Positions 52,646 to 62,029 of a stretch of DNA of 64,000 bases are shown here, in pieces (position 1 is the stretch's first letter; the number at the start of each line of letters is the position of its first letter). A model generated the notes under the pieces. The model had not been told where the DNA came from and ran no database searches. It worked only from the letters and a program-made list of their open reading frames with translations. This stretch comes from JACCZX01 sp038216465 (GTDB lineage: Bacteria > Pseudomonadota > Gammaproteobacteria > Burkholderiales > Burkholderiaceae_F). Both the position numbers and the translations under genes were made by a program. The stretch lies in contig JBBQQC010000007.1 in the NCBI GenBank assembly GCA_038216465.1, positions 56,111 through 120,110 of the forward strand. Direction: 5' to 3'.

Positions 52646-53752
52646 CTATTGCGATTGCGGAAACGTGATCACGTGTTCGGCATCGAGCCGGATCCCGATT
52701 CTCTCGCCGATCGCGTGATCGTGGTGGCTCGGCACCAGCGCCAGCACTTCACGCCCGCTGTCGAGCCGCAGTGTGTAGACAAAATCGCCGCCGCGAAACG
52801 TCTTGCGAACAACCTCCGCCTTCAAGGGGCTGGCGTCGTCATGCACGATATCGTCCGGACGCAGCAGAACGTCGACCGCGTTGGTTCCGTTGGAGCGCGC
52901 TTCATGCTGCGCCGTATCGGTGGGAGGGACATAGCTCGGGGGCCATTTGCCGCGCAACTCGCCCAACTCGATCTCAACGTTCATCGATGCCAATACTTTC
53001 GCAGGCAAGAACACGCCTTCGCCGATGAAATCCGCCACGTACCGCGTGGCCGGCCGGTGGTACAGCTCGTACGGCCGGTCCCATTGCTCGATGCGGCCCG
53101 CGTGCATCACTCCGACTTTATCCGCCATCGCAAACGCTTCCTGCTGATCATGCGTAACAAGCATCGCGGTAGTGCCGCTCGTCTTCAGAATCTGGCGCAC
53201 TTCCGCGCCGAGCCGCGCGCGCAGATCGACATCCAGGCTGGAGAACGGCTCATCCATCAGTAGCAGTGCAGGGCGCGGCGCCAGTGCGCGCGCGAGCGCC
53301 ACACGTTGTTGCTGGCCACCCGATAGCTCGTGCGGATAGGCCTGCGCGTACGCGCTCAGTCCGACCAGATCGATCATGGCCTGCACGCGCGCGATGCGCT
53401 CGGTCGGCCCCAGATGGCGCAACCCGAAGCCGATATTGTCATCCGCACGCAGATGAGGGAACAGCGCGTAGTCCTGAAACACCAGACCGATCCCGCGCTT
53501 CTCAGTCGCTGCCATGAAACGCGGACCGGAAACAACTACACCGGCGATTTCGATCGTGCCCTCTTCAACACTGATAAAGCCGGCGATCGCGCGCAGCAGG
53601 GTGGTCTTGCCACAGCCCGAACTGCCGACAATGCACCCGATCTCGCCGCGCTCGAGCGTCAGCGACGCGCCGTCGATGACGGGCGCCGCGCCGCCGGGAT
53701 AACCGACGCGCAGACGGTCGATCAGCAAAAGAGGCCGTTCGGCGCTTTGCAT
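52646..53752 (-). CDS. fbpC: Iron(III) ABC transporter ATP-binding protein
   Basis: 368 residues. Walker A GSSGCGKT, Q-loop FQDYALFPHL, signature LSGGQQQR, Walker B LLLMDEPFSSLD and the switch histidine (LVTHDQQE) are complete, followed by a TOBE-type regulatory domain (~240-365). The FbpC type is supported by the divergent FbpB-like permease and the Fur box between them. ATG start. Confidence 0.9.
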   Translation of the reverse strand: MQSAERPLLLIDRLRVGYPGGAAPVIDGASLTLERGEIGCIVGSSGCGKTTLLRAIAGFISVEEGTIEIAGVVVSGPRFMAATEKRGIGLVFQDYALFPHLRADDNIGFGLRHLGPTERIARVQAMIDLVGLSAYAQAYPHELSGGQQQRVALARALAPRPALLLMDEPFSSLDVDLRARLGAEVRQILKTSGTTAMLVTHDQQEAFAMADKVGVMHAGRIEQWDRPYELYHRPATRYVADFIGEGVFLPAKVLASMNVEIELGELRGKWPPSYVPPTDTAQHEARSNGTNAVDVLLRPDDIVHDDASPLKAEVVRKTFRGGDFVYTLRLDSGREVLALVPSHHDHAIGERIGIRLDAEHVITFPQSQ

Positions 53753-53772
53753 TGGGTAAGTCTAAGTCAAGT

Positions 53773-53793
53773 GCAATAATTCTCATTCGCATT
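53773..53793. promoter_or_regulatory. Fur-box-like operator between divergent iron-transport genes
   Basis: GCAATAATTCTCATTCGCATT; its complement contains AATGCGAATGAGAATTATT. This matches the GATAAT/ATTATC-type Fur repeats (AATGAGAATTATT core). It lies in the 47 bp between fbpC and the permease gene, where it could repress both under iron sufficiency. Confidence 0.75.
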
Positions 53794-53799
53794 TGGAAG

Positions 53800-55512
53800 A
53801 TGCCTTACGTGGCTCAGGCGATGACTTCACGGCCCTTGCGCTTGTTCGCCAGCCCCGATGGGCTCGGACGCGCGTTGTCGCTTGCGGTTTTTTGTTGCGC
53901 GCTGGTGGCGTTGCCGGTGCTCAGCGTATTCGCCAGTTTGTGGAGTACGGGCGAGTCGGCTGAAACACTGCGACACCTGATTTCGACGGTGATTCCGGCT
54001 GCGCTATTGGAAACGTCGCTGCTCGGTCTCGGGGTAGTGGCCGGTGTGATCGCTGTCGGCGCGGCCACCGCGTGGCTCGTCGCTACCTGCGAGTTTGCAG
54101 GCCGTCGAATCTTCGAGTGGGCGTTGCTGCTGCCACTGGCGATGCCAGCGTACATCGTCGCCTATGCCTACACGGACTATTTGCAATACGCCGGACCGCT
54201 GCAGCAATTCTTGCGTGATAACTTCCATTGGCGGCGCAGCGACTACTGGTTTCCGGAAATTCGCTCGCTGGCCGGCGCCGCGTTTGTTTTCATCGTCGTG
54301 CTCTATCCCTATGTGTACCTACTCGCACGCACGGCGTTTCTCGCGCGCACGGCCGCGATGATGGATGCGGCGCGCGGCCTCGGCCAGACACCGTGGCAAA
54401 CGTGGTGGCGCGTCAATCTGCCGCTGGCGCGGCCGGCGATCGCTGCCGGCGCACTTCTGGCATTGATGGAAACGATTGCCGATTATGGAGCAGCATCGTA
54501 CTTTGGACTGCAGACCTTCACGACCTCGATTTATCGCGCGTGGTTTTCGCTCGGCGACCGGCTGGCGGCGAGTCAGTTGGCCGCGGTGTTATTGGTGCTC
54601 GTGCTACTGATGTTCTTGGTCGAGCATCGGGCGCGCGGACGCGCGCGTTTCTTTACGCCGACAGCGAGCCAGCGCCCCGCGACGCGAACAGTGCTCCAAG
54701 GAACGGGCAATGCGGCCGCGTTCGCTGCGTGCGCCGTGCCCATCGCCCTCGGCTTCGTGGTGCCCGTGCTACTGCTTTTGCGATTGCTCGCGCCGGCGTG
54801 GCAGGGAGTCGATTGGTCGCGCTACGCGCGCTGGTTTGTCAACACGTTGTCGATTGGTGTTGCGGCTGCTCTGCTGGCATTGATCGTCGTGCTCGCGTTG
54901 GCGTACACCGCGCGCTCGACGACGCGCGGCGCGCCGAGCGTGTTGGTGCGCAGTGCAGTGCGCGTGATGAGTCTCGGTTATGCGGTGCCGGGAGCGGTGA
55001 TTGCGGTCGGCATCCTGGTGCCGCTCGCCGCCTTCGATAACCACCTCGACGCTGTGACGAAGTCTGTGCTCGGCGTTGGCACCGGCTTGCTGCTGACCGG
55101 CTCGGTGTTCGCGCTGCTCTACGGTTATCTGGTGCGTTATTTCGCAGTGGCGTATCAGACCGTCGAGGCCGGATTGGCTCGCATCACGCCGGCGATGGAC
55201 GCCAGCGCGCGCAGCCTGGGTAGCACGCCATTGGACACGTTCGTGCGCGTTCATCTGCCGATACTGCGGCCTTCCGTTCTGGCTGCGTGCCTGCTGGTGT
55301 TTGTCGACGTGATGAAGGAACTGCCGGCGACGCTGGTGCTGCGGCCATTCAATTTCGACACGCTGGCGGTCATCGCCTACCAGATGGCGAGCGACGAGCG
55401 TTTGGGCCAGGCAGCATTGCCTGCGTTGACGATCGTTGGCGCGGGCGTTATCCCGGTAACGCTGCTGTCGCGGGCAGTCTCCCGTGCATCCGAAGCGCGT
55501 CGTCCCGCGTAG
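53800..55512 (+). CDS. fbpB: Iron(III) ABC transporter permease (FbpB/SfuB type)
   Basis: About 570 residues with some 12 membrane segments in two fused permease halves. Each half has an EAA loop: one around MMDAARGLGQTPWQTWWRVNLPLARPA, split here into DAARGLGQTPW and NLPLARPAI, the other MDASARSLGSTPLDTF with LPILRPSV. Start at ATG 53800; ATG 53821 is possible. It shares the Fur-box region with fbpC. The periplasmic iron-binding partner FbpA is not in the window. Confidence 0.9.
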   Translation: MPYVAQAMTSRPLRLFASPDGLGRALSLAVFCCALVALPVLSVFASLWSTGESAETLRHLISTVIPAALLETSLLGLGVVAGVIAVGAATAWLVATCEFAGRRIFEWALLLPLAMPAYIVAYAYTDYLQYAGPLQQFLRDNFHWRRSDYWFPEIRSLAGAAFVFIVVLYPYVYLLARTAFLARTAAMMDAARGLGQTPWQTWWRVNLPLARPAIAAGALLALMETIADYGAASYFGLQTFTTSIYRAWFSLGDRLAASQLAAVLLVLVLLMFLVEHRARGRARFFTPTASQRPATRTVLQGTGNAAAFAACAVPIALGFVVPVLLLLRLLAPAWQGVDWSRYARWFVNTLSIGVAAALLALIVVLALAYTARSTTRGAPSVLVRSAVRVMSLGYAVPGAVIAVGILVPLAAFDNHLDAVTKSVLGVGTGLLLTGSVFALLYGYLVRYFAVAYQTVEAGLARITPAMDASARSLGSTPLDTFVRVHLPILRPSVLAACLLVFVDVMKELPATLVLRPFNFDTLAVIAYQMASDERLGQAALPALTIVGAGVIPVTLLSRAVSRASEARRPA

Positions 55513-55544
55513 ACTGCGCGCGCTGAATTCTTCGAGGTTACCGA

Positions 55545-56240
55545 ATGGGCTATGTGTTCGCAGCGCCGCCGCAGGCAGTGGTGCCGGTCGACGGCACCGG
55601 CGACTTGTTTCCGGTGCATCGCATCTATTGTGTCGGTCGCAACTACGCCGATCACGCAAAGGAGATGGGGTTTTCTGGGCGCGAAGAGCCGTTTTTTTTC
55701 TGCAAGCCGGCCGACGCTGTGGTGGCGGTGGCGTTTGGAGCGGTCGGCGAGTTTCCGTATCCGAGCCAGACAAGCAGCGTCCATCACGAAATCGAGCTCG
55801 TCGTTGCAATCGGTAAGGGTGGGCGCGACATCGCTGCCGCGGACGCGGTCAGACATATCTACGGATACGCAGTGGGACTGGATATGACGCGCCGCGACCT
55901 GCAGGCGGCCGCGAAAGAGAAAGGTCGTCCGTGGGAAGTGGGAAAGGCGTTCGATCATGCAGCGCCGATCTCGCCGATCAAACCGCTTGCCGCAACCGGC
56001 GAAATGGTTAACGCGCAGATCTGGCTTAACGTCAACGGTGCGCGGCGCCAGGCCAGCGATACTGCCAAGCTGATCTGGAGCGTCAACGAAACGATCGAGC
56101 ATCTGTCGAAGTTTTTCGAGCTGCGGCCCGGCGACCTGATCTACAGCGGGACACCAGAGGGCGTCGGCCCGGTCAAGCGCGGCGACGAGCTGGATGGCGG
56201 CATCGAAAAGATCGGTTCGCTGAAAGTAAAAGTCGTTTAG
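55545..56240 (+). CDS. Fumarylacetoacetate/fumarylpyruvate hydrolase family protein
   Basis: 231 residues. The metal-binding set of the FAH family is present: E in HHEIELVV (two glutamates) and D in GLDMTRRD, with YCVGRNYADHAKEMG at the start and IYSGTPEGVGPV near the end. It cleaves a fumaryl-keto acid to fumarate and a keto acid. The short single-domain form plus a maleylacetoacetate-type isomerase next door suggests the gentisate or homogentisate route; gene order alone cannot choose. Confidence 0.9.
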   Translation: MGYVFAAPPQAVVPVDGTGDLFPVHRIYCVGRNYADHAKEMGFSGREEPFFFCKPADAVVAVAFGAVGEFPYPSQTSSVHHEIELVVAIGKGGRDIAAADAVRHIYGYAVGLDMTRRDLQAAAKEKGRPWEVGKAFDHAAPISPIKPLAATGEMVNAQIWLNVNGARRQASDTAKLIWSVNETIEHLSKFFELRPGDLIYSGTPEGVGPVKRGDELDGGIEKIGSLKVKVV

Positions 56241-56269
56241 CGCAATCAATTAGATGCGTCTCGGCCGCA

Positions 56270-56917
56270 ATGATGAAGCTCCACAACTACTTTCGCAGCT
56301 CTGCGTCGTTCCGGGTTCGCATTGCGCTCAATCTGAAACATCTGCCGTACGAATACGCGCCGGTGCATCTATCGAAAGACGGCGGTCAACAATTAGGGGC
56401 AGCGTTCCGCACGTTGAATCCGGATGCGTTGGTTCCCGTTCTCGATGACAACGGCGCAATACTGACGCAATCGCTTGCAATCATCGAATACCTGGAAGAA
56501 ACACATCCCGAGCCGCCGCTACTGCCGCGCGACACCGTCGAGCGTGCGTACGTCCGCAGCATCGCGCTGGCAATTGCGTGCGAGATTCATCCGCTCGACA
56601 ACCTGCGTGTGCTGCGCTATCTGGTCAAGACACTCGGAGCAACCGAAGACCAGAAGAATGCGTGGTACCGGCATTGGGTCGAGCGGGGGCTGGCTGCCAT
56701 CGAAGCGCGGTTAGAAGCAGAACATCGCGCCGGTCGCTACACGCTTGGTGATGCGGTCACGCTGGCTGATGTGTGCCTGGTGCCGCAGATATTCAACGCA
56801 CAGCGCATGAACTGCCGGCTCGACGATGTGCCCTGCGTGATGCGCATCTTCGAGAATTGCATGGCGCTGAGCGCGTTCGACGGCGCGCAGCCATCCAAGC
56901 AGCCCGATGCCGAATGA
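56270..56917 (+). CDS. maiA: Maleylacetoacetate/maleylpyruvate isomerase (zeta-class GST)
   Basis: 215-residue zeta-class glutathione transferase. The signature SSASFRVRIALNLK (canonical SSCSxRVRIAL, with A in the cysteine position) is at ~10-23, followed by NPDALVPVLDD and TQSLAIIEYLEE. It isomerises the maleyl to the fumaryl form for the hydrolase 29 bp upstream. Doubled ATG at 56270. Confidence 0.92.
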   Translation: MMKLHNYFRSSASFRVRIALNLKHLPYEYAPVHLSKDGGQQLGAAFRTLNPDALVPVLDDNGAILTQSLAIIEYLEETHPEPPLLPRDTVERAYVRSIALAIACEIHPLDNLRVLRYLVKTLGATEDQKNAWYRHWVERGLAAIEARLEAEHRAGRYTLGDAVTLADVCLVPQIFNAQRMNCRLDDVPCVMRIFENCMALSAFDGAQPSKQPDAE

Positions 56918-56930
56918 GCTGTACAGCGTG

Positions 56931-57959
56931 CTAGCGCCTGCGCTGCACGATCGCCTGCGCCAGCTCCACCACCGCGTTCGCGTAGAAGTAGCTGCGGTTG
57001 TAGTGCAGCAGCGCGCTGAAGTTGACGGTACCGACCCGGTACAGCCGCCCGACTTCGCCGGCGTTGACGATTGGCAGGTCGATCACGATGACGTTGGCAT
57101 CGAGCGGCAGTGGCACGTCACCTTCGACTCCGGCAGCGAGCGCTTGGGACCAGGTTGTGCTTGCTTCGATACCGCGCCCCAAGGCATCGAGGATTTCCTC
57201 GCTCGCCAGCACGTCGAACGCGATTGGCTGATCGCGTTGCCAGCCGTGCGCAGCCAGAAAGCTCGCTACCGAGCCGATTGAATCGGCCGTGCTGCCGATG
57301 AGATCAACGCGGCCGTCGCCGTCGAAATCGACGGCGTAGCGGCGGATAGATCCGGGCATGAATTGCGGCAAGCCGATCGCGCCGGCGAACGAACCCTTGA
57401 CCGCCAGCGGGTCGGCGTTCTGCTCGCGCATCAATAAAAAGAACTCGGACAACTCCTGCCGGTAAAACTCGGCGCGCCGCAGGTAGTCAAACGATAGCGT
57501 CACCAGCGCATCGAGCGTGCGGAAATTGCCGGTGATGCGGCCGTAGTACGTCTCGACACCGATGATCGCGGCGATGATTTCGGGCGGCACTCCGAACTGC
57601 TGCTCCGCGCGGGCGAGGGTGGCCTGCTGGTTGCGCATGAAAGCCGTACCAGCCTCGATGCGCGACTCGTCGAGATAACGTGCACGGTAATCAAACCAGT
57701 TGCGCTGGCCGAAGGCAATCGGCGGCTGCATGTAGCGCTCAGCCGCCGACGAGTAGCGCGCCTGACTGAACCAGTGTTCGATACGTTCGCGCTCGAAAGA
57801 GTGCTGCGCAATGAAGGTGTCGATGAACTGCCGCACCTCCGCGCGCTGCAGGTAGGGGGTCCGCGTTTCGGCGCCCGCGCGCGGCGTTGACAGCAGGCAA
57901 GCGATTGCTGTTAGCAATGCGCGCCGGTGATGCGATATTTGATTCAATGCGCGATTCAT
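56931..57959 (-). CDS. mltB: Lytic murein transglycosylase B
   Basis: 342 residues from ATG 57959; the frame upstream overlaps the transglutaminase gene and is spurious. A signal peptide (~10-30) without a clear lipobox is followed by the SLT_2 domain. The catalytic glutamate is E136 in GVETYYGR, with AIGLPQFMPGSIRRYAVDFDGDG, the MltB block, after it. Cleaves peptidoglycan to anhydro-muropeptides. It starts 4 bp after the tgpA stop, so it is the last gene of the moxR operon. Confidence 0.93.
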   Translation of the reverse strand: MNRALNQISHHRRALLTAIACLLSTPRAGAETRTPYLQRAEVRQFIDTFIAQHSFERERIEHWFSQARYSSAAERYMQPPIAFGQRNWFDYRARYLDESRIEAGTAFMRNQQATLARAEQQFGVPPEIIAAIIGVETYYGRITGNFRTLDALVTLSFDYLRRAEFYRQELSEFFLLMREQNADPLAVKGSFAGAIGLPQFMPGSIRRYAVDFDGDGRVDLIGSTADSIGSVASFLAAHGWQRDQPIAFDVLASEEILDALGRGIEASTTWSQALAAGVEGDVPLPLDANVIVIDLPIVNAGEVGRLYRVGTVNFSALLHYNRSYFYANAVVELAQAIVQRRR

Positions 57960-57963
57960 GCGC

Positions 57964-60039
57964 TCATGAGCCCGCGCCACGCGGACGAAACTCCCGGATC
58001 GCGCGCCGCAGTGCACGCACATCGGCGCGCGCGACGCCTTCGGAAATTCGCGCATAACGCATGCGCTCGATGCGAGACAGCAGCTTGCGCGCCCGCTTCG
58101 CATCGTCCGGCACCAGCGTGCGCTTGCTACGCGAATACAGCTCGCGCGGGCCGAGATGCTCGGCGGCGGCGACGCCGGCGTGCTCCAGCCGTTCTCGTAA
58201 TGCGCGGAAAGCCTCTCCCAGCGGGTCACGCTCGGTCCGTGTGCGCAGTGACATCAGCGCCATCGCCGCGAGCACGATGGTTACTACGACGGACAGGGCA
58301 AGCGTCAGACTTTCCCAGTTCGGTGTCATTCCGAGCAGACTAATCAAATCGCGCTGGCGCTCCTGTGAATACGACAGGACCCACTGATTCCACGAATTTT
58401 GTACGGCTTCCCAGTTGAAGCGCATCGAGCGCAGCCAGGTGAACGAGCTGCCGCCGCCCGGCAGCGAGATCCCCGATCGGCGTGCAATTTCACTGGCGCC
58501 TTGATCGATGCGCACGGGAGCCACGATGGCGGTGGGATCGACGCGCACCCAGCCGCGGCGCGGCAGCCATACTTCGGCCCACGCATGCGCGTCCGATTGC
58601 CGGATGGTCATGAATCCATCGACCGGGTTGATCTCTCCACCCTGGTACCCGGTGACGACGCGTGCAGGCACCTCGAGCGCGCGCATCAAGAATACGAACG
58701 CCGACGCGTAGTGTTCGCAGTAGCCTTGCCGGGTGTCGAACAGAAACTCGTCGATCGAATTCCGTCCGAGAAGCGGCGGCGACAGCGTGTACTCGTACCC
58801 GCCGCGCCGCAGATGATCGAGCGCTGCGCGCACGCGATCGGCGTCGTTGCCCGACCGGCTGCGAATTTCCTCCGCCAATTGTCGAGTGCGTGGGTTGTAC
58901 GTCGGCGGCAGCTCGAGCCAGTTCGACCGTTCGGCCTCGCTGGCATCGGCATTGAAGCGGTAGCTGGTATACGAACGCATCGCATAGCGCACCCGCTGCC
59001 GCACCAGATCGCTGGTAACGATGCGCATGTCGGACGTCAGACGAGGCGTGAATTCGCTTGTTACGGGAAGCGCGACCGGCGCTTCGAGCGCGAACAGCAT
59101 GTCGCGGTTATGCGGCTCGAGCGTTACCGTGTAAGAAACGATTGAGCGCGCGTCGCCTTGGATCGAGGCAGATGCGGGCTCACTTGACCGCTGCAGCGGG
59201 GTCCACCTGCGCCCATCGAATGATCCAAATACGGGGCCGCGCCAGTACAGTTTGTCGTTGCCCGGTGTCGTGCCGTCGAATCTGACGCGGAGCGCAATCT
59301 CGGTTGATTCGAGCAGGCGGCTGATCGAGCCGGGCGCCATCGAGTTCGACAAGCCAGTGCTGCCGGCGGCTGTATCGCCCGGCGTACCCCACAGCGGACC
59401 TGAGATGCGCGGGAACAGAACGAACAGCACGGCGGTCAGGGGAACGGCCTTCAGCAGCGTCATGCCGACCATCTTGAACTTGCGCCCTGCAGGCAGGTCG
59501 GTCTCGTCGAGGTTGGTGCTGATCAGCACGAAGAACAAAGCGACCACGGCCAGCAGCGCCATCGCGGCGACGTGAATCTCCTGCCCGTTCAGGAATTGCG
59601 TCAACAGAATGAAAAAAGACAGGAAGATAACAACAAAAATATCGCGTCGAGCGCGCATTTCAAGAAGCTTCAACGCCATCAGCAATAGCAGGAACGTCAC
59701 GCCTGCCTGCTGGCCGACAAGGGTGCGGTATTGCAGATAGACGGCGACGCTTGCGGCAGCCAGCAGTGGCAGCATTAGCAACCGGCTCGGTACCGGGCGT
59801 TGGGTGACCGTCAAGAACGCTCGCCACACAAGCAGCAACACCAGCACCGACGTTGCCCACCACACCAAGTGCTCGAAATGCGGGACAACGACAAACGTCA
59901 CCGCCAACAGCAGCACCAGCATGTCGCGCCGCTCCCGCGCAGCGCTTGACATCTGCGGCGCGAACAACAACGCGAGCGGTGCAAAGAACCGCGCCAGTTT
60001 GCCGCGCAGCGTGAGGGGAGGTTGAGCGACCGCAGACAT
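57964..60039 (-). CDS. tgpA: Membrane-bound transglutaminase-like protein (TgpA/DUF3488)
   Basis: 691 residues. An N-terminal DUF3488 membrane region (~six segments, ~20-225), a periplasmic transglutaminase core with the papain-like triad C441 (QGYCEHYAS), H485 (DAHAWAEVW) and D501 (RVDPT), then one more membrane segment (~590) and a cytoplasmic DUF4129-like tail. TgpA is essential in Pseudomonas aeruginosa and is linked to the cell envelope. It sits 7 bp after DUF58 in the moxR-DUF58-tgpA order seen widely. Confidence 0.94.
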   Translation of the reverse strand: MSAVAQPPLTLRGKLARFFAPLALLFAPQMSSAARERRDMLVLLLAVTFVVVPHFEHLVWWATSVLVLLLVWRAFLTVTQRPVPSRLLMLPLLAAASVAVYLQYRTLVGQQAGVTFLLLLMALKLLEMRARRDIFVVIFLSFFILLTQFLNGQEIHVAAMALLAVVALFFVLISTNLDETDLPAGRKFKMVGMTLLKAVPLTAVLFVLFPRISGPLWGTPGDTAAGSTGLSNSMAPGSISRLLESTEIALRVRFDGTTPGNDKLYWRGPVFGSFDGRRWTPLQRSSEPASASIQGDARSIVSYTVTLEPHNRDMLFALEAPVALPVTSEFTPRLTSDMRIVTSDLVRQRVRYAMRSYTSYRFNADASEAERSNWLELPPTYNPRTRQLAEEIRSRSGNDADRVRAALDHLRRGGYEYTLSPPLLGRNSIDEFLFDTRQGYCEHYASAFVFLMRALEVPARVVTGYQGGEINPVDGFMTIRQSDAHAWAEVWLPRRGWVRVDPTAIVAPVRIDQGASEIARRSGISLPGGGSSFTWLRSMRFNWEAVQNSWNQWVLSYSQERQRDLISLLGMTPNWESLTLALSVVVTIVLAAMALMSLRTRTERDPLGEAFRALRERLEHAGVAAAEHLGPRELYSRSKRTLVPDDAKRARKLLSRIERMRYARISEGVARADVRALRRAIREFRPRGAGS

Positions 60040-60046
60040 CGAGTCG

Positions 60047-61069
60047 CTAGCCGATACAAACCGCGAGTGCGGTCAAGCAATGTTCGCGGTGCGCCGCCCC
60101 GCTGCCTATGAAAATCATCGAATCCGGCAGTTTCAGTCCGTAGTGCATGTGCGACGCATCGGCATCGAGCACCCAGCGCGTCAGGCGTGACAATTTTCCC
60201 TCGATGCCCAGCACACCCGGAAGGTCATCGTAATCGAGCATCAGCTCGCCGCCGCCGGCCGCCTCGAATTGTTTGACCGACAACTCGTCCGAGCGTGCGG
60301 CAAGCTTCCACGCGATCATCTTGCGCGCGTCGCCCGGCTGGTACGGGCGTACACCCGCAAAGTCGTCGCCGCTCGATGCCATGCCGACCGTGTCACCACC
60401 ACCCGCGCCGGTGAACGGCAAGGGCGGTGCGTCAAACTCGGGCGCCGGATACACCATCGCGGTCAGCGCGGGCGTCAGGTAGGCCCATGCGCGCCAGAGG
60501 CCGAACGGAAAGCGCGTCTCGATCGTCATGCGAGGTGCGGGCAGGCGGCCGCGAATCGGAGCGGGCAAAGGCACCGCCACCGTGCGCAAGCCGCGCGCGG
60601 GTACCTCGACGCTGACGGCAGGTTGTTCGCGCTCGTGCGCGGATCTTCCGTACGAGCGGCTAAAGAGCCGAAACGGCTCTGATGGTGGGGCGAACGAGAA
60701 GCGCAATGCAAAGCGATCGACCGTCGTGGGATTGGTCATCGTGATTTCGAATGCGGCGACGTCACCCGCATACACCGGCTCGACCTGCACGCTACGAAGC
60801 ACGATCTGCGCGAGGTTCGAATGCGTGTGGTGCATGCCGACCACCGCCATGCTCGCCACCAGGAACGTCAGCAGATAGCCGAGCTGCAACATGTAGTTGA
60901 TTGAACCAATCAGCAGAATCAGCGTCACGACGCCGAATGCCAGGCCCGGCGCAGTCGGCAGGATGTAGACGCGACGCCGATCGAGCGTGACGTCGCCGGC
61001 TTCGGGTCCATGGCGGCCCGCGATCCAATCGGCAATACGAACGACGGCCGGATGAGCGGCGATACTCAT
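60047..61069 (-). CDS. DUF58 domain protein
   Basis: 340 residues. Two membrane segments (~40-85) precede an immunoglobulin-like stretch and the DUF58 domain. The domain signature DDFAGVRPYQPGDARKMIAWKLAARSD is plain, with LLDYDDLPG after it. DUF58 proteins, near MoxR ATPases, are thought to act in assembly or export of membrane complexes; no reaction is known. ATG start 10 bp after moxR. Confidence 0.93.
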   Translation of the reverse strand: MSIAAHPAVVRIADWIAGRHGPEAGDVTLDRRRVYILPTAPGLAFGVVTLILLIGSINYMLQLGYLLTFLVASMAVVGMHHTHSNLAQIVLRSVQVEPVYAGDVAAFEITMTNPTTVDRFALRFSFAPPSEPFRLFSRSYGRSAHEREQPAVSVEVPARGLRTVAVPLPAPIRGRLPAPRMTIETRFPFGLWRAWAYLTPALTAMVYPAPEFDAPPLPFTGAGGGDTVGMASSGDDFAGVRPYQPGDARKMIAWKLAARSDELSVKQFEAAGGGELMLDYDDLPGVLGIEGKLSRLTRWVLDADASHMHYGLKLPDSMIFIGSGAAHREHCLTALAVCIG

Positions 61070-61079
61070 TGGCTACCGC

Positions 61080-62003
61080 CTAAGGTATCGGAACGGCGCC
61101 GATCAACTGCGACACCAGCTCCTTGCCGTGCAGTGCACGCCCGGTTTCTCGGCTCGTTGCATGCAGACGATGGCCCGCCACGCACGGCATGATGTTTTGC
61201 ACGTCCTCAGGAATCACGTGCTCGCGCCCGTCGAGCCACGCCCACGCGCGCGCCGCCGCAAGCAGCGCAAGGCCGCCGCGCGGGCTCAGTCCTTCTGCGT
61301 ACTTGCCTGAGGCGCGCGTATGAGCAATCAGTGCCTGCACATAGTCGAGCAGCGCCGACGATACATAAACCTTCTTGGCTTCCGCCTGCGCGGCGAGTAG
61401 GTCGGCAGGGCGCGCGGTGGCGTCGAGCGACTTCAGCATGTCGCGTCGCGATTCGCCCGCAAGCAGCGAGCGCTCGGCCGCGCGATCGGGATAGCCGAGA
61501 CTGATGCACATCAGGAATCGATCGAGCTGGGATTCGGGCAGTGGGAACGTTCCGACCTGATGCAAAGGGTTCTGCGTTGCGATCACGAAGAACGGTTGCG
61601 GCAACGGGCGCGACAAGCCATCCGTCGAAACCTGGCTTTCTTCCATCGCTTCAAGCAGTGCACTCTGTGTCTTCGGGCTGGCGCGGTTGATCTCGTCTGC
61701 AAGCAGCACTTCGGTGAAGATCGGTCCCGGGTGAAACACGAACTGCCCGCTGTTGCGTTCGTAGACCGACACGCCGATCACGTCCGACGGCAGCAGGTCG
61801 CTGGTGAATTGGATGCGCCGGAACGGGAGGCCCATCGAGAGCGCGATCGCGTGCGCCATCGTCGTCTTGCCGACTCCCGGCGCGTCTTCGATCAATAGAT
61901 GACCGCCGGCGAGCAGACACGTCAGGCTCTGGCGGATCTGCAGCGTCTTGCCGACGATGATCTGGCCGATCTGGTTAGCGGTCGATCGAAACTTCTCTAA
62001 CAT
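61080..62003 (-). CDS. MoxR-family AAA+ ATPase
   Basis: 307 residues from ATG 62003 (a TTG 15 bp further up is in frame). Walker A DAPGVGKTT, Walker B VLLADEINRASPKTQ, sensor 1 IATQNPLHQVGTFPLPESQLDRF and the C-terminal lid complete the MoxR profile. It is a chaperone for envelope complexes together with the DUF58 and TgpA proteins. First gene of a four-gene operon, divergent from the HDAC-like gene by 26 bp. Confidence 0.95.
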   Translation of the reverse strand: MLEKFRSTANQIGQIIVGKTLQIRQSLTCLLAGGHLLIEDAPGVGKTTMAHAIALSMGLPFRRIQFTSDLLPSDVIGVSVYERNSGQFVFHPGPIFTEVLLADEINRASPKTQSALLEAMEESQVSTDGLSRPLPQPFFVIATQNPLHQVGTFPLPESQLDRFLMCISLGYPDRAAERSLLAGESRRDMLKSLDATARPADLLAAQAEAKKVYVSSALLDYVQALIAHTRASGKYAEGLSPRGGLALLAAARAWAWLDGREHVIPEDVQNIMPCVAGHRLHATSRETGRALHGKELVSQLIGAVPIP

Positions 62004-62029
62004 GGTGCCGTTCGCCAAGGAAACGAGGA

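Noticed and set aside
51995..53263. Long plus-strand open frame of 422 codons
   Set aside because: Lies opposite the PaiB-like gene and fbpC, both with complete motifs; no domain is recognisable.
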